A DNA stretch of 64,000 nucleotides, from assembly GCA_905331475.1 (NCBI GenBank), contig CAJNYU010004366.1:32082-96081 (forward strand), read 5' to 3'. The notes beneath the pieces were generated by a model, which made no database searches, was not told the origin of the DNA, and worked only from the letters and a program-made list of their open reading frames with translations. This document shows, piece by piece, positions 23,601 through 36,536 of this stretch. Both the position numbers and the translations under genes were made by a program. How positions within the stretch are numbered: the first letter of the stretch is position 1; every line of letters begins with the position of its first letter. The stretch comes from Rotaria socialis (Eukaryota > Rotifera > Eurotatoria > Philodinida > Philodinidae).

Positions 23601-25921
23601 GTGGACAACAATTTCATGAGCATTGCTTTACTTGTTATACATGTTCACAACCTATTGGAACGAAAAGTTTTATTCCAAAAGATCAAAAAAGCTATTGTGT
23701 TCCATGTTATGAAGAGAATTTTGCAACAAAATGCACTCGCTGCCTTAAGGTATTAAGAATTTATTCATAAAGAATGTCTAAAGAATTACGTTACTTGAGT
23801 GAAATTCAAGTCACTCTATTAATCTATGTGAAAATCGTACCTTTTTTACGTAAAGATGCATACGCATAATATGAATTTCTATCATACAATAAGATAAAAT
23901 TTGCTAACAAAGAGAAGAGCGATGTTCCTTTTAGTAAATCAATCTGAAAAAAGGATGACTATCAAAAATAAAAATCACTTGAAAATCAGATATTTGAGTA
24001 TAATAACAGTACTTGGTGGAAATTTCATCCAGGCAATTTCTTGCATCATATATATTTTTCAGAGATCTGAAATCGTAGCATTGGCAGAAGATGTTTTTTA
24101 ACTGAAAAATCGCTTGCCAATTGGAATGCTGTCTATTACGCACAGTCAAATAGATTATGAATACGAAGAAGAGTATTCATGTATTGAGCTGATTGCTACC
24201 AAAATACTTTGCCACTCCAGTACTATTCCAATGAATTCTCTTAAGGCACATCAGTAAAACTGATCTAAAAATTTCAGTTGAACACTACATTGAAATTGAT
24301 CTAGATAAGAATAGTCAGTTTATAATTGCATTTTTTAAAGAGCTTGTTGCTTTTCAAATCATAAAACATCATCCATAGATATAGCATGTCTTTTATATTA
24401 CTCATATCAATTGTTCGATTTTTGTGTTTGTACTTCGGGATAGAAAAAAAATTCCGAAAAATTGAAATGTTCGTCACGAACTACTCTCGTAGCAATTTAT
24501 ATTTATAGAAATTTTCAGTTTTACATTGAACGATAATTTTTTCTACTGTTCTTGTTAGAAATACCGTATTAGTCTAAAAGTACTACTGTAAAAAAAGTGT
24601 TATATTTCAAGAGCAATAAATAGAGGAAACGTGCACTTTTCAAACTGTTCATAGTTCAATTAGATCTAAAAATCTACACGGAGTCTTATTTCAAAGTCGT
24701 TTTATTATATGAAAGATTCTCATTGTAGATGAAAAAATTGAACAAATTAGCTTCATTGAACATTGAATAGGCTTTTATTCGGTTGAATAATTTCATTTTT
24801 ATTTCTTAAAAAAATAAATGTGAAAAAGTAAAATTCAACTTATGTTATTACTTTAGTTAGATAATTTAACTGTTAGACATTTACTATACAATAGTTTACT
24901 AATCATATAATGTTGCAGACAAGGTAATCTATTGCATCAGAACAGATTAATCGACATGTTTTTTAACTGACAAATGTTAACTACAATTTGTTTATGCTAA
25001 GAAAGGCAGATTGTATTTTGAAAGCTTAGCGCATGATGACGGAAGATTTTCGATTCACTTGAATGATTCAATATTTAAAATTTAAAATTTAAATCTACTT
25101 CACCTTTAAATAATAGTAAAACAGTCGTTCTTTTTTAATATTGTCTTACAAATATAATTAAATAACGAATCTATATATATATATGTATTTTAAAGAGAAC
25201 ATCTTAATTATTTACAACTTTCAAGTATAACATGTTTCATAAATATTGCTTTTATTTCGCTCGAATAAAAACTATAGTGTCATATTAGAATAGTTCATAG
25301 AAATTGCAGAAAATCCTTTTAAGATAATGTTTAACTTCAAAAGAGATTTGAGTTTTTGCTTTTCCCCAACTTTCATCATTGTTTATTTATTTTTTCTCAA
25401 CATAGGTGATTGCCCAAGGTGGTGTTACATACAAAAATCAACCATGGTATGCTTATAAATTAATTGACTATTTTTTTATGATGTTCTCTTTAGGCATCGT
25501 GAGTGTTTTACTTGCACAAATTGTAAAAATTCTTTAGCTGGTCAACGATTTACATCACGAGAAGATCATCCTTATTGTGCTGATTGTTTTGCTCGTATTT
25601 ATGCTAAAAAATGTTTTTCATGCAGTAAACCAATTACTGGTAAAATTAAAAGAGAAAAATTTTCTATTTATAAATCCTTTATTTTATTCATTAGGTATTG
25701 GTGGTACACGTTACATATCATTTGAAGACCGTCATTGGCACAATGATTGTTTCGTATGTCAACGTTGCCGAAGTTCACTCGTCGGTCGAGGTTTTCTTAC
25801 AGATGGCCCTGATATTCTTTGTCCTGATTGTGGTAGACGAGAGCAATACTATCCAACAGAAAATAGTGCTTATAATAGTGGACAACGTAGTATTGTCAGT
25901 GACTATCCCAAGACAAATTAA
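20636..25921 (+). CDS. FHL: Four-and-a-half LIM domain protein (FHL family)
   Basis: Exons 20636-20806, 23020-23280, 23339-23513, 23580-23749, 25406-25446, 25494-25639 and 25695-25921 give about 396 residues; all junction phases agree. After a 60-residue lead rich in Ser, Tyr and Gln, the protein has the FHL layout: a half LIM (CYYCERNLSGSRYIL, then FANTCEEC), then four full LIM domains with regular Cys/His/Asp spacing. Signature stretches are SYKDRHWHEKCF, GTKSFIPKD, GGVTYKNQPWHRECF, GQRFT and LVGRGFLTDGPDILCPDC, closest to FHL2. FHL proteins are zinc-finger scaffolds that shuttle between actin structures and the nucleus, notably in muscle. Introns of 2.2 and 1.66 kb contrast with one of only 47 bp. 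An alternative first exon lies at 22668. Confidence 0.93.
21136..21157. repeat. (TA)n microsatellite
   Basis: About eleven TA units in the first FHL intron. Confidence 0.9.
22668..22688 (+). other. Candidate alternative first coding exon of FHL
   Basis: ATG in a good context (AAACATGG) opens a 7-codon exon, MDDQQDQ, followed by the donor GTTAGT. It ends in phase 0, exactly what the shared exon at 23020 needs, so splicing would replace the 57-residue N-terminus by 7 residues without changing the LIM part. About 250 bp upstream lie TC repeats and a less AT-rich stretch that may be a second promoter. It is inferred from sequence only. Confidence 0.45.
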
Positions 25922-26781
25922 AGCTAGATGTCGTTTTTATTCTTCGACATGCATTTTGTGATGATACAGAAAAGCAAAATAGAACGCTAGTTTTCTTTTT
26001 GAATGACCAACAAACTATTCAAATCACTTGTTTTTTTTGTCTCGTTTATTCCATTGAAGCGAATCGAGCACAAATATACAAACTATTACTTCCATTTGGC
26101 TTCTTTATCTCTTCTTCATTTGATTAAGTTTCGGTTTTTTTTCTTGACTTGTGTTGTTTCTCTTTCGCTCTCTCTCTCTCTCATTCAAATGGTTCTTTTT
26201 CTTTCGATAATGAATAGACAAAACAAATTTTATCAGTACCTGTTTTTTATGGTTACGCAAGATATGCACCATAACTGGTTCAATTATTTGAAATGACCCA
26301 TTCACTTTAACAATTAAATATATGTCATAATAGATGAAAGGGAAAAGACTGGTTTGTTTTGAGAAATAACAGATTTCATTTCGTGACAACACATTTCTTT
26401 TGCATACTCCTTCAATGATTTTTAACTAATAAATATACTGTAGAGCTTTTTTAGATACGTGGAAAAAAAAGAATTGAATTTTCTAATTATATTCATTTGA
26501 TAATTTGTATTCGACTTATTCGAAAACATGAAACACAATATTCAAGTGAAATTTAAATGATTAGATGATTGTCAGAAATCTTTGTTCAAGACTATATTTT
26601 GATAGTTGATATGATAGGTTGATGTGACGTTTTCTAGCTGGTTCAATGAGCAAAATGAAAGAGAACATGCAGGAAGAAATAAACATAAAAATAACATAGT
26701 AACATTAAAAAACCCTACTGAAATGCTCCACGATTAAATAATGCATTGTTTCATTCTACAATGTCTGCTTTATTTCTTTGT
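25922..26781. other. Convergent 3' region between FHL and RPN10
   Basis: This holds the 3' UTRs of two converging genes. A TC tract lies at 26166-26183 and an AATAAA on the plus strand at 26428. No further gene was seen. Confidence 0.5.
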
Positions 26782-29570
26782 CTATTTTTCATCTTTTTTC
26801 TTTTTTGTCACATTTGATTTGTCATTGTCATCTTTATCTTCTGCATCCTTGTTTGGTTGCTGCTGATGTACTTGTTCAAGAGCTGCGCGTACAGCTTCAC
26901 TGTCAACATCAACTCCAGGCAAATCTCGAAGAACATCACGTAAAAATTGCGGATCATTGAGAGAAACTGCAAATGAATCAGTATTTTGCTGCGTGTTTTC
27001 ATTTGTCTAGAGTAAAGATATTATTCATTAGTAAATAAGAGAATTAATAAAGTTTACTTTCGATGTTTGTTGAATATTTGATAGAGTACCAGCAGAGTCA
27101 GCTGTTTCTTCTTTCATTTCGACATCATTCGTATCTTAGAATGTAAAACAAAGTAGTTTTTATGAAATTAGTGAAATGAAAATGACATACGACCACTTGC
27201 AGCTTGCTTCATAGACATTTCAATAGCCAAAGCAATTTGTTCATCTTCTGTAAGTTGAGTCACATCCATGTCATTATTACCTGTTGCAGTATTTACAGTA
27301 GCATCTATTTGTTGCACTGCATTATGATAGAAAAAAAGAACATTATAATATGTTTTACCTGAACTTGCTATATTTGTTGATGGATTTAGTTGAGCTTCTT
27401 CGCCAACTGTACCACGACCAATTTCAGCTTCTTGTACACGACGTTGTTCTTCCATGGAAATACGGAGAGCCTATAGCAATAATGAAAAATCGTCATTAGA
27501 AAGAAAAAAACAATCTCGATTATTTGGTTACGATATATTTGTAAAAATGATAAGCAAATCTAGGTTTGTTCATAGAGACTATAGATCGTGTAATGTTTAC
27601 CAGAGAAAAAAATTAGCCTGTATTAGGCTAAAGCCAAAAGTATACAATTCATTCAGTATTCGTTAATTTGAGTGAGAGCTTCTGAAATTTCTTGTGTAGT
27701 TTTATGAATAACTTTAAAGATTTTCATCACAATGTGGGACCTTATAAAATTGAATCCCTAGTCTACTGTAAGATAAGAGCTTTAACAGTAATTTTAACTT
27801 CTCAAATTGACAATAATTCTAGGGGGGTTTTGTCAAGTATTTCAGTGATATTTGACTATGATGCTATAACAGTAAAAACATCAAAGAAAATGCGAAGACT
27901 ACATAAGTTGTCATATCTTTAAAACGTTAGTCAACATGTATATATATATACAGCTAAGCTGCACAATCAAAGATTAAAAGATAAAACAACTAACCATAGC
28001 CAATTCTGGATCATCTTCAGGATTTACTCCAAAAGCGAAAGCACTTGCTGCATATCCATTTGGTAAACCTGAACCATCTTCACTTTGAATAATTGGTGTA
28101 TTAATAATCGTATCAGGTAAATTAGCTCCGGATGGAACACAAATCAAGTGACAGCTCAAATAAATTCAAACAGATTATATACTCAATTGTTTTAAGATAT
28201 TATTTACTTGGTATTCTCTTTTCCATTTATAACAGTAATAAATTCTTCGAATTTCTCACGAGAAGACTAAATATTAATATAGTAGATGGATTCGTATATA
28301 ATATTTAATTGAAGTCCTACCTCTTCACCAAAGACAACAATATCTATTGATACTTTTTCTTTTTTCAATCGTTTTGCCAGTTTAGTAAATTCATTAGGAT
28401 CAACTTCAAGTGGACTACCAACAAACACAACAATACGAGGTCGATGATTTTTACCTTGTCGATGTTTTAATGCTAACTATTTCAATGAAAACAAAAAAGA
28501 TCCATTAATTCAGAGCATGATTTTTTTTGTACTATACATAAGAAAAAATGATTAGTTCTATAGAAATATTCTGATGATTTAGTCTTTGATTATTATTTTG
28601 ATAATAATTACTCACTCACTAGAAAAACATTTTAAAAAACTAGCATAAACGAATTTTCATCTCAAACTTTCTTTCAAACTAGTTATTTTTTTTATCTTAG
28701 AAATGATCTTCAAAAAAAGAGAACTCCAATCAAAGATGCTTTGCCACACAAGATAGTCAACATTAATGAAACCATCATTTTTAAACAATTGTTTTTTTTC
28801 GTATGAACATTTTTCTTATCGAAAGAAAAGCCATAAAACATGGTGGAAATTTCTTAATTGGATTTAATCTAAATTACTGTGTATGATTCAGTTATTCGAC
28901 TAGTCAAATTTCTACTGTGATACGATTTATTTTTTATTTATTTCTTTACAAATCTTCCAAGTAAAATAGCACCAAAGAAGAATGTGATAAAAATTTTGCA
29001 AAATAACGTAACAGAACCTATTATATGAATTAGAATAGAGTAAAGATTAGAAAGTTGTCTCACTAAGAATACAAGATAACGAGAGAAAATTTGATCTGCA
29101 TATCTCGACCTAAAAATTTTGTTCCATTTTAAAATAAAAACTTACATTTGCTACTTTAATGCCTTTACAAAAGTCAAGTTTTCCTTCTATTGGTAATAGA
29201 TGTAACTTTGAAAAGACTTTGCCAACGTCACTGGTCAATTGAGTAACAACTCGACCACTAAAATAACAATAATATTGGTTATGTCTACATCACAGACAAC
29301 AAATAAACAAAAAAACATTTGGACATTCTTTACTCAGAAAGTGTAAGTAATCCAACATTGTTTTCTGGATTTGATCTTGTCTTAGCATGAAATATAAGCG
29401 AAACAGCATCTTGTTGTGCTTGCATTCTCGTTGGAATAAAATCTCCATCACGCATAAAATCACTATTATCAACACTAAAATTTGAAAAAAACAGGAATAT
29501 CAAGATTTTCAATCATTTTATAAATCACTAATTCTCGTTCTCACCATATAATAGTACTTTCAAGTGGCAT
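26782..29570 (-). CDS. PSMD4: 26S proteasome ubiquitin receptor RPN10/PSMD4
   Basis: Ten exons on the minus strand: 29570-29545, 29474-29334, 29257-29146, 28476-28321, 28266-28208, 28154-27995, 27470-27359, 27316-27191, 27134-27058 and 27006-26782, giving 397 residues (human about 377). The VWA domain (residues 1 to about 190) is very close to PSMD4: [55 protein letters not shown] and [20 protein letters not shown]. Two ubiquitin-interacting motifs follow, [16 protein letters not shown] near residues 212-227 and [16 protein letters not shown] near 280-295. The tail carries [17 protein letters not shown] and ends in a Lys/Asp-rich run. The protein docks in the 19S particle and captures ubiquitin chains. 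The intron at 27317-27358 is 42 nt, in frame and without a stop. AATAAA lies just after the stop codon, so the 3' UTR is short. Confidence 0.95.
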
Positions 29571-29685
29571 GATTAGCTCTATAGATATCTGAAAAAAAAC
29601 GAATCATTGATTTCTTATATCTTTTTATCATCACTTATTGTTCAATAGTATTTTCTTTTGTACATTAAAGACAACAGAATGAGAG

Positions 29686-29724
<39 letters not shown>

Positions 29725-29929
29725 GAAAAAATGTGATTGAGAGAGCACGAAAAAAAAGAAACACTGTTCTATACACAAACAACGCACCGGGCGTCGTACC
29801 AAAGAAAAGAAAAAAAGAAGACAAGATACATTGCATGGACCAGCCATCAAGCACATATACATGGAATGAAAATTTTTACAGACACTGATTAGTAAGTAGC
29901 ACCAAATCGAACAATAAAAAAAATCAATA
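29571..29929. other. Short spacer between RPN10 and cytohesin
   Basis: A 359-bp gap between two genes on the same strand. It must hold the RPN10 promoter and the cytohesin 3' end. Its only marked feature is a TA tract at 29688-29720. Confidence 0.6.
29688..29720. repeat. (TA)n microsatellite
   Basis: About sixteen TA units between the RPN10 start and the cytohesin stop. Confidence 0.95.
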
Positions 29930-32719
29930 CTAAGATAATCTTTGTTTAGGTAATTGATTTTGACTTCCTATACGTAATGCACGAATCCAATCTTTACGAT
30001 CATCTTCTGATAATGCTGACATACGATAAACTGTATGATGACCTAAAAGAAACATAAAAGAGAAAAAAGCTTAGTTGAGACTTGACAAAACATGAAAATG
30101 TTTAACCTTCAATCCATTTTCCAACTTCGCCTGGTGCTGGTTTACTTGCTTTAACTTTATCTCCAGTCAGTGGGAAAAGCTCGAAACAAAACGGTTTCGT
30201 ACGATCATCTTCTATTTCTCGAACAGCAACATCAACAAGTGGTATAACACCACGAGGACTATCAACTTCCTATAAAAGTTTATTTCATTTATTTTCTTCA
30301 TATAGTAACTTCAAACATTGATCAAATCAACTTCATTTCAATTGTTCCCATAATAGTAACGAACGTTGAGAAGTGGAAATTTTTTTCTGACGAAGATTTT
30401 GGGTCAATAAAGTTATTAGAAATATTCTCAAAAGAATTCGAATCTACTTTTCAGCCTTGAAATCTTTAATAAAAAATAGTTTCTTTCGAATACACAGAAT
30501 GCAAGATTTCCTACGGCATCGATTACTTTATTATGCTGTTTAATATAAAAGAAAGTTTTTGATTTTGTATTCCTTAGTGCTGAAAATTTAGATTTTTGAT
30601 GTACTAAACAAATTTTATTCTTCTCAAAACTTTGTTAGAAATAAATTTTGATCACTTATACTTATAGCCACTGTGAAAAAAATCGAAATAAATTCTGTAT
30701 GATCAATGTTTAAGAAGTACGGTATATTGCAATCTAAGTTATTTACTGTTCTTGATTCAAAATAGAAAAGGCAGCCGTCAGTTATAATAAACCATCTTCG
30801 TTTCCAATTTCGAACACGACCACCTAAATTATTTATAATTTAATTATGCATAGAATTTTTCTAATATTTTACCTTGTTTCCATAACCATCCTTCTTTAAT
30901 TATTGTTGAATCACTGCCAAATACTGGCATAGTTAAATTAATATCATCGTCGGGAAATTTCAACTCATTATTTTTGATACTATCATAAATATTCTAAAAT
31001 ACGATTCTTTAAATAGAAAAACACTGTAAAAATATTGAAGAAATTTATACTTTGATTATATTTTGATCTGGTATTTGATGACGAGCAATTGTTTCGCTTA
31101 AACTGTTAACAAATTTTTCATAAGTAAATGGACCACCTCCCAAACGAGCACTTTTATTATGTAATGATGTGTTTAACATAATGATAGCAAATGATACAAT
31201 ATAGCATACTTCTATTTATTGTTAATATACAAAGAGAACTTAATTAAATATAATTTTGATCCTTGATACTCTTTAACTTACCAGCAGTCGCATAAATATG
31301 TGGATTACATTCATAATAACGCTGAGCAAATGCTTCCATAATCCTATCAATTTTTTGTGCTTCACCCGGCAAAATAAATGTAAATAAATATCGTCTAGAA
31401 AAAAAATCACTCTTATTCGATTGAGAAAAAAGAAAATATTCAATTACACTAACATACCTGAGCGCATCAACAATTTCCATAGAAAAAAAATCATGCATAT
31501 GAGCAAAACGTTTAAGTACTTCAATGTGAAAATTATCTCTATGTATTAATAAAATAGAGATGAATATTTTTTTAAAACAAAATTTATACTTTTCTCCAAG
31601 ATAATCACCGATTGCTCGTTTACTCAAGCCAGTTTCATTGAAAAGAAAAGCAGCTGTGTGTTCGGGTGTGTTTTGAATAAGACTATTATCAGTAAGCCAC
31701 CGAATACCCTGCAATTTATTCATAAAAAATTTTAAATGATTTTCTATTCATGGATATTTTACTTCTTTTGCATTATCATTAAATTTTCTTTTAGCCACTG
31801 ACCATTGTTTAGCATTTGTATTACGACGACTATGACACGAAAAGAAACATTTACTTGAATAATAAAAGTAAATTATGCAGAAAACCTTAACAATCGACTT
31901 TTTTTATTGGCAACTGGTGTTGTATAATAAAACACGTACGGTATGGGTTTTAATGGCTCAACTATAGTGATATTTTTCACATGATGCGCATGAATAGTCG
32001 CTAACTGTTTATGCATGAAATTAGAAAAAGACGAGGGTCTTGCTTCATCAATATAAAAATTATTATGAATTGTTCATTTCATATTAATACGAACTGTTTT
32101 GTTATACTTCTGCGTTTATTTTGCAATTACTTGCTTTTCAGTGATGATCTATTTCTATTCTTAACGGATAAAATCCGACATTTTTTCTTGATTATTCTCC
32201 ATTAAAATACGTTGATGATAACACATGAATGCATAACGAATATTTGTGTCATAATTACGGGAAAAAAGTGACGTATTATCTATTTTAGTTCTTTATTATT
32301 CATCACAATTTATATGAATAACGAAAGCATTCGATATATCTGATCTTATATAGTTTCTTTTTTCTTTTTACTCTATTATATTTATTTGAACCATTGATGC
32401 ATGCATTAAAGGAGATATTATTAATACTATAGTTATACATACTCATCATTGCTATGAGTTTGAATCATGGACATTTCAATTTCACATTGAGCAATTTTTT
32501 CACGGATTTCCTAGAAATATTAGACATACGTAATACAATTTATTTATTCACATACGATCGAGTAAACCTGAATTTCTTTCTTCAATTGTTCTTTACGCCG
32601 ACGAATACAATCAATTGGAATATGAGAATCAACAACGGTTCCGTTCCCTACAATAAGATAAATATTTTAAAAAATTTATTATAAAATTTATTTTACGTAC
32701 CAAAACCGTTGAGTGTCAT
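29930..32719 (-). CDS. Cytohesin-type ARF guanine-nucleotide exchange factor (Sec7-PH)
   Basis: Thirteen exons on the minus strand: 32719-32701, 32647-32568, 32510-32439, 32004-31886, 31829-31763, 31708-31590, 31538-31458, 31394-31282, 31211-31051, 30993-30873, 30823-30747, 30269-30107 and 30042-29930. All phases agree and give 434 residues (family about 400). Order: N-terminal coiled coil ([16 protein letters not shown]), a 40-residue insert, the Sec7 domain ([57 protein letters not shown]), then a PH domain ([36 protein letters not shown]). Cytohesins are recruited by phosphoinositides and ARF/ARL proteins and activate ARF GTPases at the plasma membrane. In the catalytic loop the usual xGEGL reads NETGL, so the glutamate sits one residue early (E144, T145). 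The junctions around 32004 and 32439 are the least certain. Confidence 0.9.
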
Positions 32720-33662
32720 CGTATTATTTTATATAGTCAATACAAATCTACGAAGATACAATCATCTATGATTGCTTTTTGTTCTTATCAATAAACAAAT
32801 TAAAATTTTAGATAAACCTGGACGATAGTTTGGAATCGAATCATAAGAACACTTTTTCGTATAGACAATCATCTCTCTTAAATAAAACGTGCCGAAAAAA
32901 ACTTCAACTAAACACTATACTTTGAAATAACTTCAACATTTGGCTTATGGTTTTTTTTAAAATGATTATTGGAATCACGTGAAAACATACATATTAAAAG
33001 AGAACTATTAATACTCGAAAACTGCAACCTAAATCCGATATTAAATTACAAGCTTTTAAATGTATGCAGATTTAGTTATAAAAAGCTGATTCACAAACTG
33101 AATGTGTTCTTCTGTAATAAAAAAAAAGTTTTTTCGCATCTATTCTCCTATTATCAAACAACTGAAAATACTGTCGAACAATCATATCATAAAAATAGAT
33201 GCCTCTGCCAAATGAAACTGCAAAAATAAATATTGATGGAAGATCTAGAAACATTTTTCGCCTATGACTCATTTTCAACGAAAATTTGCAAATAAATCTA
33301 ACAAAAAAGAAACATAATTGGACCTTTACATAAAACATTGATAAACCACCTTTAACACAAATATGAACATGGTGAGTTAGAGAAAAGAGTGAATGGTTAA
33401 GATAACAAGATGTAAGTGAAAAAAAGCTTATCATCAGTAACAACTATCTCTGAATACTTATATTAATCAATCATGCTTAATATAAAACAACGAGAGAAAA
33501 AATTAAATTTCAATATAGGCAATCAATGAAAAAGTAATTGTTTGACGGCGCGATCATGACGAGAGAGAAGCGAAACAAACAAATAACAGTTACCGGTAAA
33601 ATGTTGCGACGATGATTACTTTCATTCATGATGCAGAAGAAAAGTATTTTATTGGATATTTT
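32720..33662. other. Upstream region of cytohesin, no gene seen
   Basis: AT-rich sequence that should include the cytohesin promoter. No coding ORF or repeat family was recognised. Confidence 0.45.
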
Positions 33663-34390
33663 TTATTCAATCCATTCAGCTGCTCCCAAATGATGACGCC
33701 AGATGTCTGTTGCGTTTCGTCTTAAATCACATGGCCTAACCATAATAGATTTTTATGTAATTATATAGAAAAACAATATTATTCGAACTTGAATTACGCA
33801 TGCATTTCAATAGAAACAAACAATTAGATAAACTTCATCTGACTTTATTTTATTTCTGTCTTTTTATCTACTATGAAACTCGTTTATACGTCGAATGAGT
33901 ATCTGAATTTCAATGCACTATAGTTAAGCAATATCACTTTCCAATTTTGTAGTGTATTCTCAATTAAATGAAATGATTGGAGAATAATCGAATCAAGTTT
34001 CAGGATTTTCTTTTTGGAAATGCGATATAGCAACGTTCGAGTTTTTATGCTCGAAATTTAATTTTTTTTCGTCAGTTTTTTTCAACACTTTTCCTTTCAA
34101 GATTTGGGCAGCAATTCTTCTTTTCAGCTTCAGCCGAATCATAATTAAGTTGAGCAGCAATATCATCCATTTCATTTGAATAATCACCTGGTTTATCTGC
34201 TAATTCGCCTGATTCATTTTCTGTATCATTATTTTCCTGAATCAGTCTAGGCGGCGGTGGTGGTGATGGTGAAGATCATGTTTTTCTGACGGGTATCAAA
34301 TTTTTTCATTGTATGGCATCACCGCCACTTGGTGAAATTTGTTCTTCAGAGGATGATTCGCTTTCGAATATCACATATTGATTTATAATA
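33663..34390 (-). pseudogene. Fragments of an unidentified, apparently decayed gene
   Basis: Three pieces on the minus strand look coding but do not join cleanly. Near 34390-34310 a Ser/Glu stretch (FESESSSEEQISPSGGD) ends in a stop. At 34270-34070 an open stretch reads PSPPPPPRLIQENN, then an acidic part with SNEMDDIAAQLNYDSAEAEK; a neighbouring frame continues as IAAQILKGKVLKKTDEKK, suggesting a frameshift near 34105. At 33735-33663, after an acceptor-like TTAG, a short exon reads RPCDLRRNATDIWRHHLG and closes with a stop. Codon choice is gene-like, yet no intact path with GT-AG borders was found. It could be a pseudogene or a gene with poorly read exons. The family is unknown. Confidence 0.35.
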
Positions 34391-36403
34391 CAAAATCTAA
34401 AAAAAAAGGAGATATTCAATTCCAAAAAATGCCTTTAAGAAGCAATTGAAGTATTACATGATTAAATTGCAGTCGATAGTCAGAAGTGAACTAAAATTGA
34501 GTTCAGAGTTCATAGCTCAGCCTGTTTCGTTGTTTGTGTTAAAAGAATTCTCAACAGATGCTTTTTTAAACAACCTAGTTGCTGTAGAATTTAACATTCA
34601 TTTCATTCTTTTCCATGTTAATCATTATCTTAATCATTTTTCAAAATCAAATGTCAATTATTGTGTGTAACAAATATGGAATCGGTACCAACACGTATTT
34701 CAGACCGTCTGGTCTATCGATAGGCCGGTATAGAGATGGAGTCGGTAGATCGGCCGATAACCGTTCTATATTTTCCCCTTTCCTTAGTTTATTATGTATT
34801 AATATTCAAATCTCTTGTTCGTAAAGGTATAAAATGGTTTAAAGATAGATTTTTTTCTAGTACAAACAAATGATTGATCGATTTACTAGTTCTAAAATTG
34901 ACTATTCGGTATCAATAGATCGGTTGATTACCCATAGGCAAGTCCCACCTCTGGAACAAGCGTACATTTGTTCACGACACAGTCAGCAATTCTTCATTCG
35001 AAAAAATTTTCTAAAACAGTAAATGATTTCAAAGAACTTTGCATTTAAGTAATTGATCTAGTAGGGTATCTTATTAATTCGAGAATTTAAAAAATTATTG
35101 AACACGCAGTGGAGAAACTCAAGATTGTAGAAGATATGAGGTAGGTCATTTTAATGGTTTATTCATAGCAGATTGCAATAATTATTTTCAACGTACACTA
35201 TTTCATCGCTACCAGAAAAGTTATGTAATGTAACGGAAAGTCTGAGGTGTGAACAATGCTTTCAAAGGGAGTGATTAATTACCTTTGAAGAAATATAATA
35301 CAAGAAGAGGTCAATCGTGCATCGAAAAAACGATCAATGTAAAATGTTGTACAATAGACATACAGAGGAAAAGAGTAAAAGAGCAGACGAATGGAGTAAT
35401 AACGAAATAGAGGGTCATATAAATGAAGAAGTACGAGAATCAAGAAATATAGAAAAAGAGAAATGTGTGGAATCTGTAATAAAGAAGCAGCGACCAACTG
35501 AGTGGCATATATTTTCAAGTGCTTCCTAAAAATCATACTCAAATTTTGGTAATGTAAGAATAAAAACATTACTGTACATAGTTTTAACTTGCGAGCTTTT
35601 TGGCTTGATTATAATATGTATTCAAATAGAAAGAAGCATATTCGACCTTATCATTATGCCTTGATGGCGATCATCTTTTTTGTTTATAAGATACATTTAT
35701 AGGTGATAATATACGCAGAATATATGAGATTAATTGGTTTAATTCTAGTGACTCAAATACTTATCTCTAATTAAAAAACCGTCTAGTGTGTACAATTCAC
35801 TTTTCTTACTGCTTGATTCATTGTGTTAAATACTGTGGTTACATGAAAAAATTATTTTAGCTATCTATATATTCGAATTTAGGTTAAACACATTAAAGGA
35901 ATTTCAATGTTAAGATAATCTCTATACTTTGCTATCTTATGCGATCGTGATCCTACTTTTAGTTCATTTTCTGTATGTATTTTTTTGCTGTAACATCTAC
36001 GAATATGATGATAACATCAGAAGACAACGATCAGGTGAGAAAAGAACGGATTATGAAGATGAAAAAAATATTTCTAAAAACAAGATCAGATGGAAAAGAT
36101 ACGTTCATCAAACATATTCAAAAGTAAAGAAAAATAAACGACGAATAACAAAAGAAAGAGAAGAGGCACTTTTGATGTCAATGCTTTTTTCGAGTTGTGA
36201 TTATTTTATTATCTTTTCTCGGGTAATTTTATATGATAAATTTAACTCTAAATCTACGTTAAACACGCTTGTTCTAAAAGATCAAACAGATTAATAGATG
36301 ATCAGAGATATCATTCTAAGCTTAGAGAAATCAACTAATATGGCATATGGATTGAAAAAACGCAAATGTATAATAACGCACAAATAATTATTATTTCTGA
36401 ATT
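34391..36403. other. Gene-free region with unclassified GC-richer patch
   Basis: No convincing gene. A patch at about 34675-34975 is GC-richer than its surroundings and contains several CGGTA and GATCGG motifs in both orientations, as in decayed transposon DNA, but no ends or target duplication were identified. An open frame at 35929-36294 (121 codons) begins with a hydrophobic stretch and then turns Lys/Arg-rich; it has no family resemblance and I do not call it a gene. Confidence 0.4.
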
Positions 36404-36536
36404 CAAGGGGGAAACGGCAGACTTGAAGTAGAAAAGTACATCAAAGTACTTTACTTGAAGTAAGCTCAAAGTAGCGCAAAGTCGCCTAAAGTAGCACAAA
36501 GTACTTGAAGTACAAAAGTCTGCCGTTTCCCCCTTG
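36404..36536. mobile_element. 133-bp MITE with 8-bp target duplication (AAGTA family)
   Basis: The ends CAAGGGGGAAACGGCAGACT and its inverse are a perfect 20-bp terminal inverted repeat. The 8 bases TCTGAATT stand immediately before (36396-36403) and after (36537-36544), a perfect target duplication of hAT type. The interior is made of imperfect AAAGTA units of about 10 bp. Related copies without intact duplications lie at 59935-60118 and 62252-62479. Confidence 0.82.

Noticed and set aside
35929-36294. 121-codon open frame starting with a hydrophobic stretch
   Set aside because: After the first 25 residues it is a Lys/Arg/Asp-rich string with no domain, no conserved feature and no splice context. 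In AT-rich DNA such frames arise by chance.
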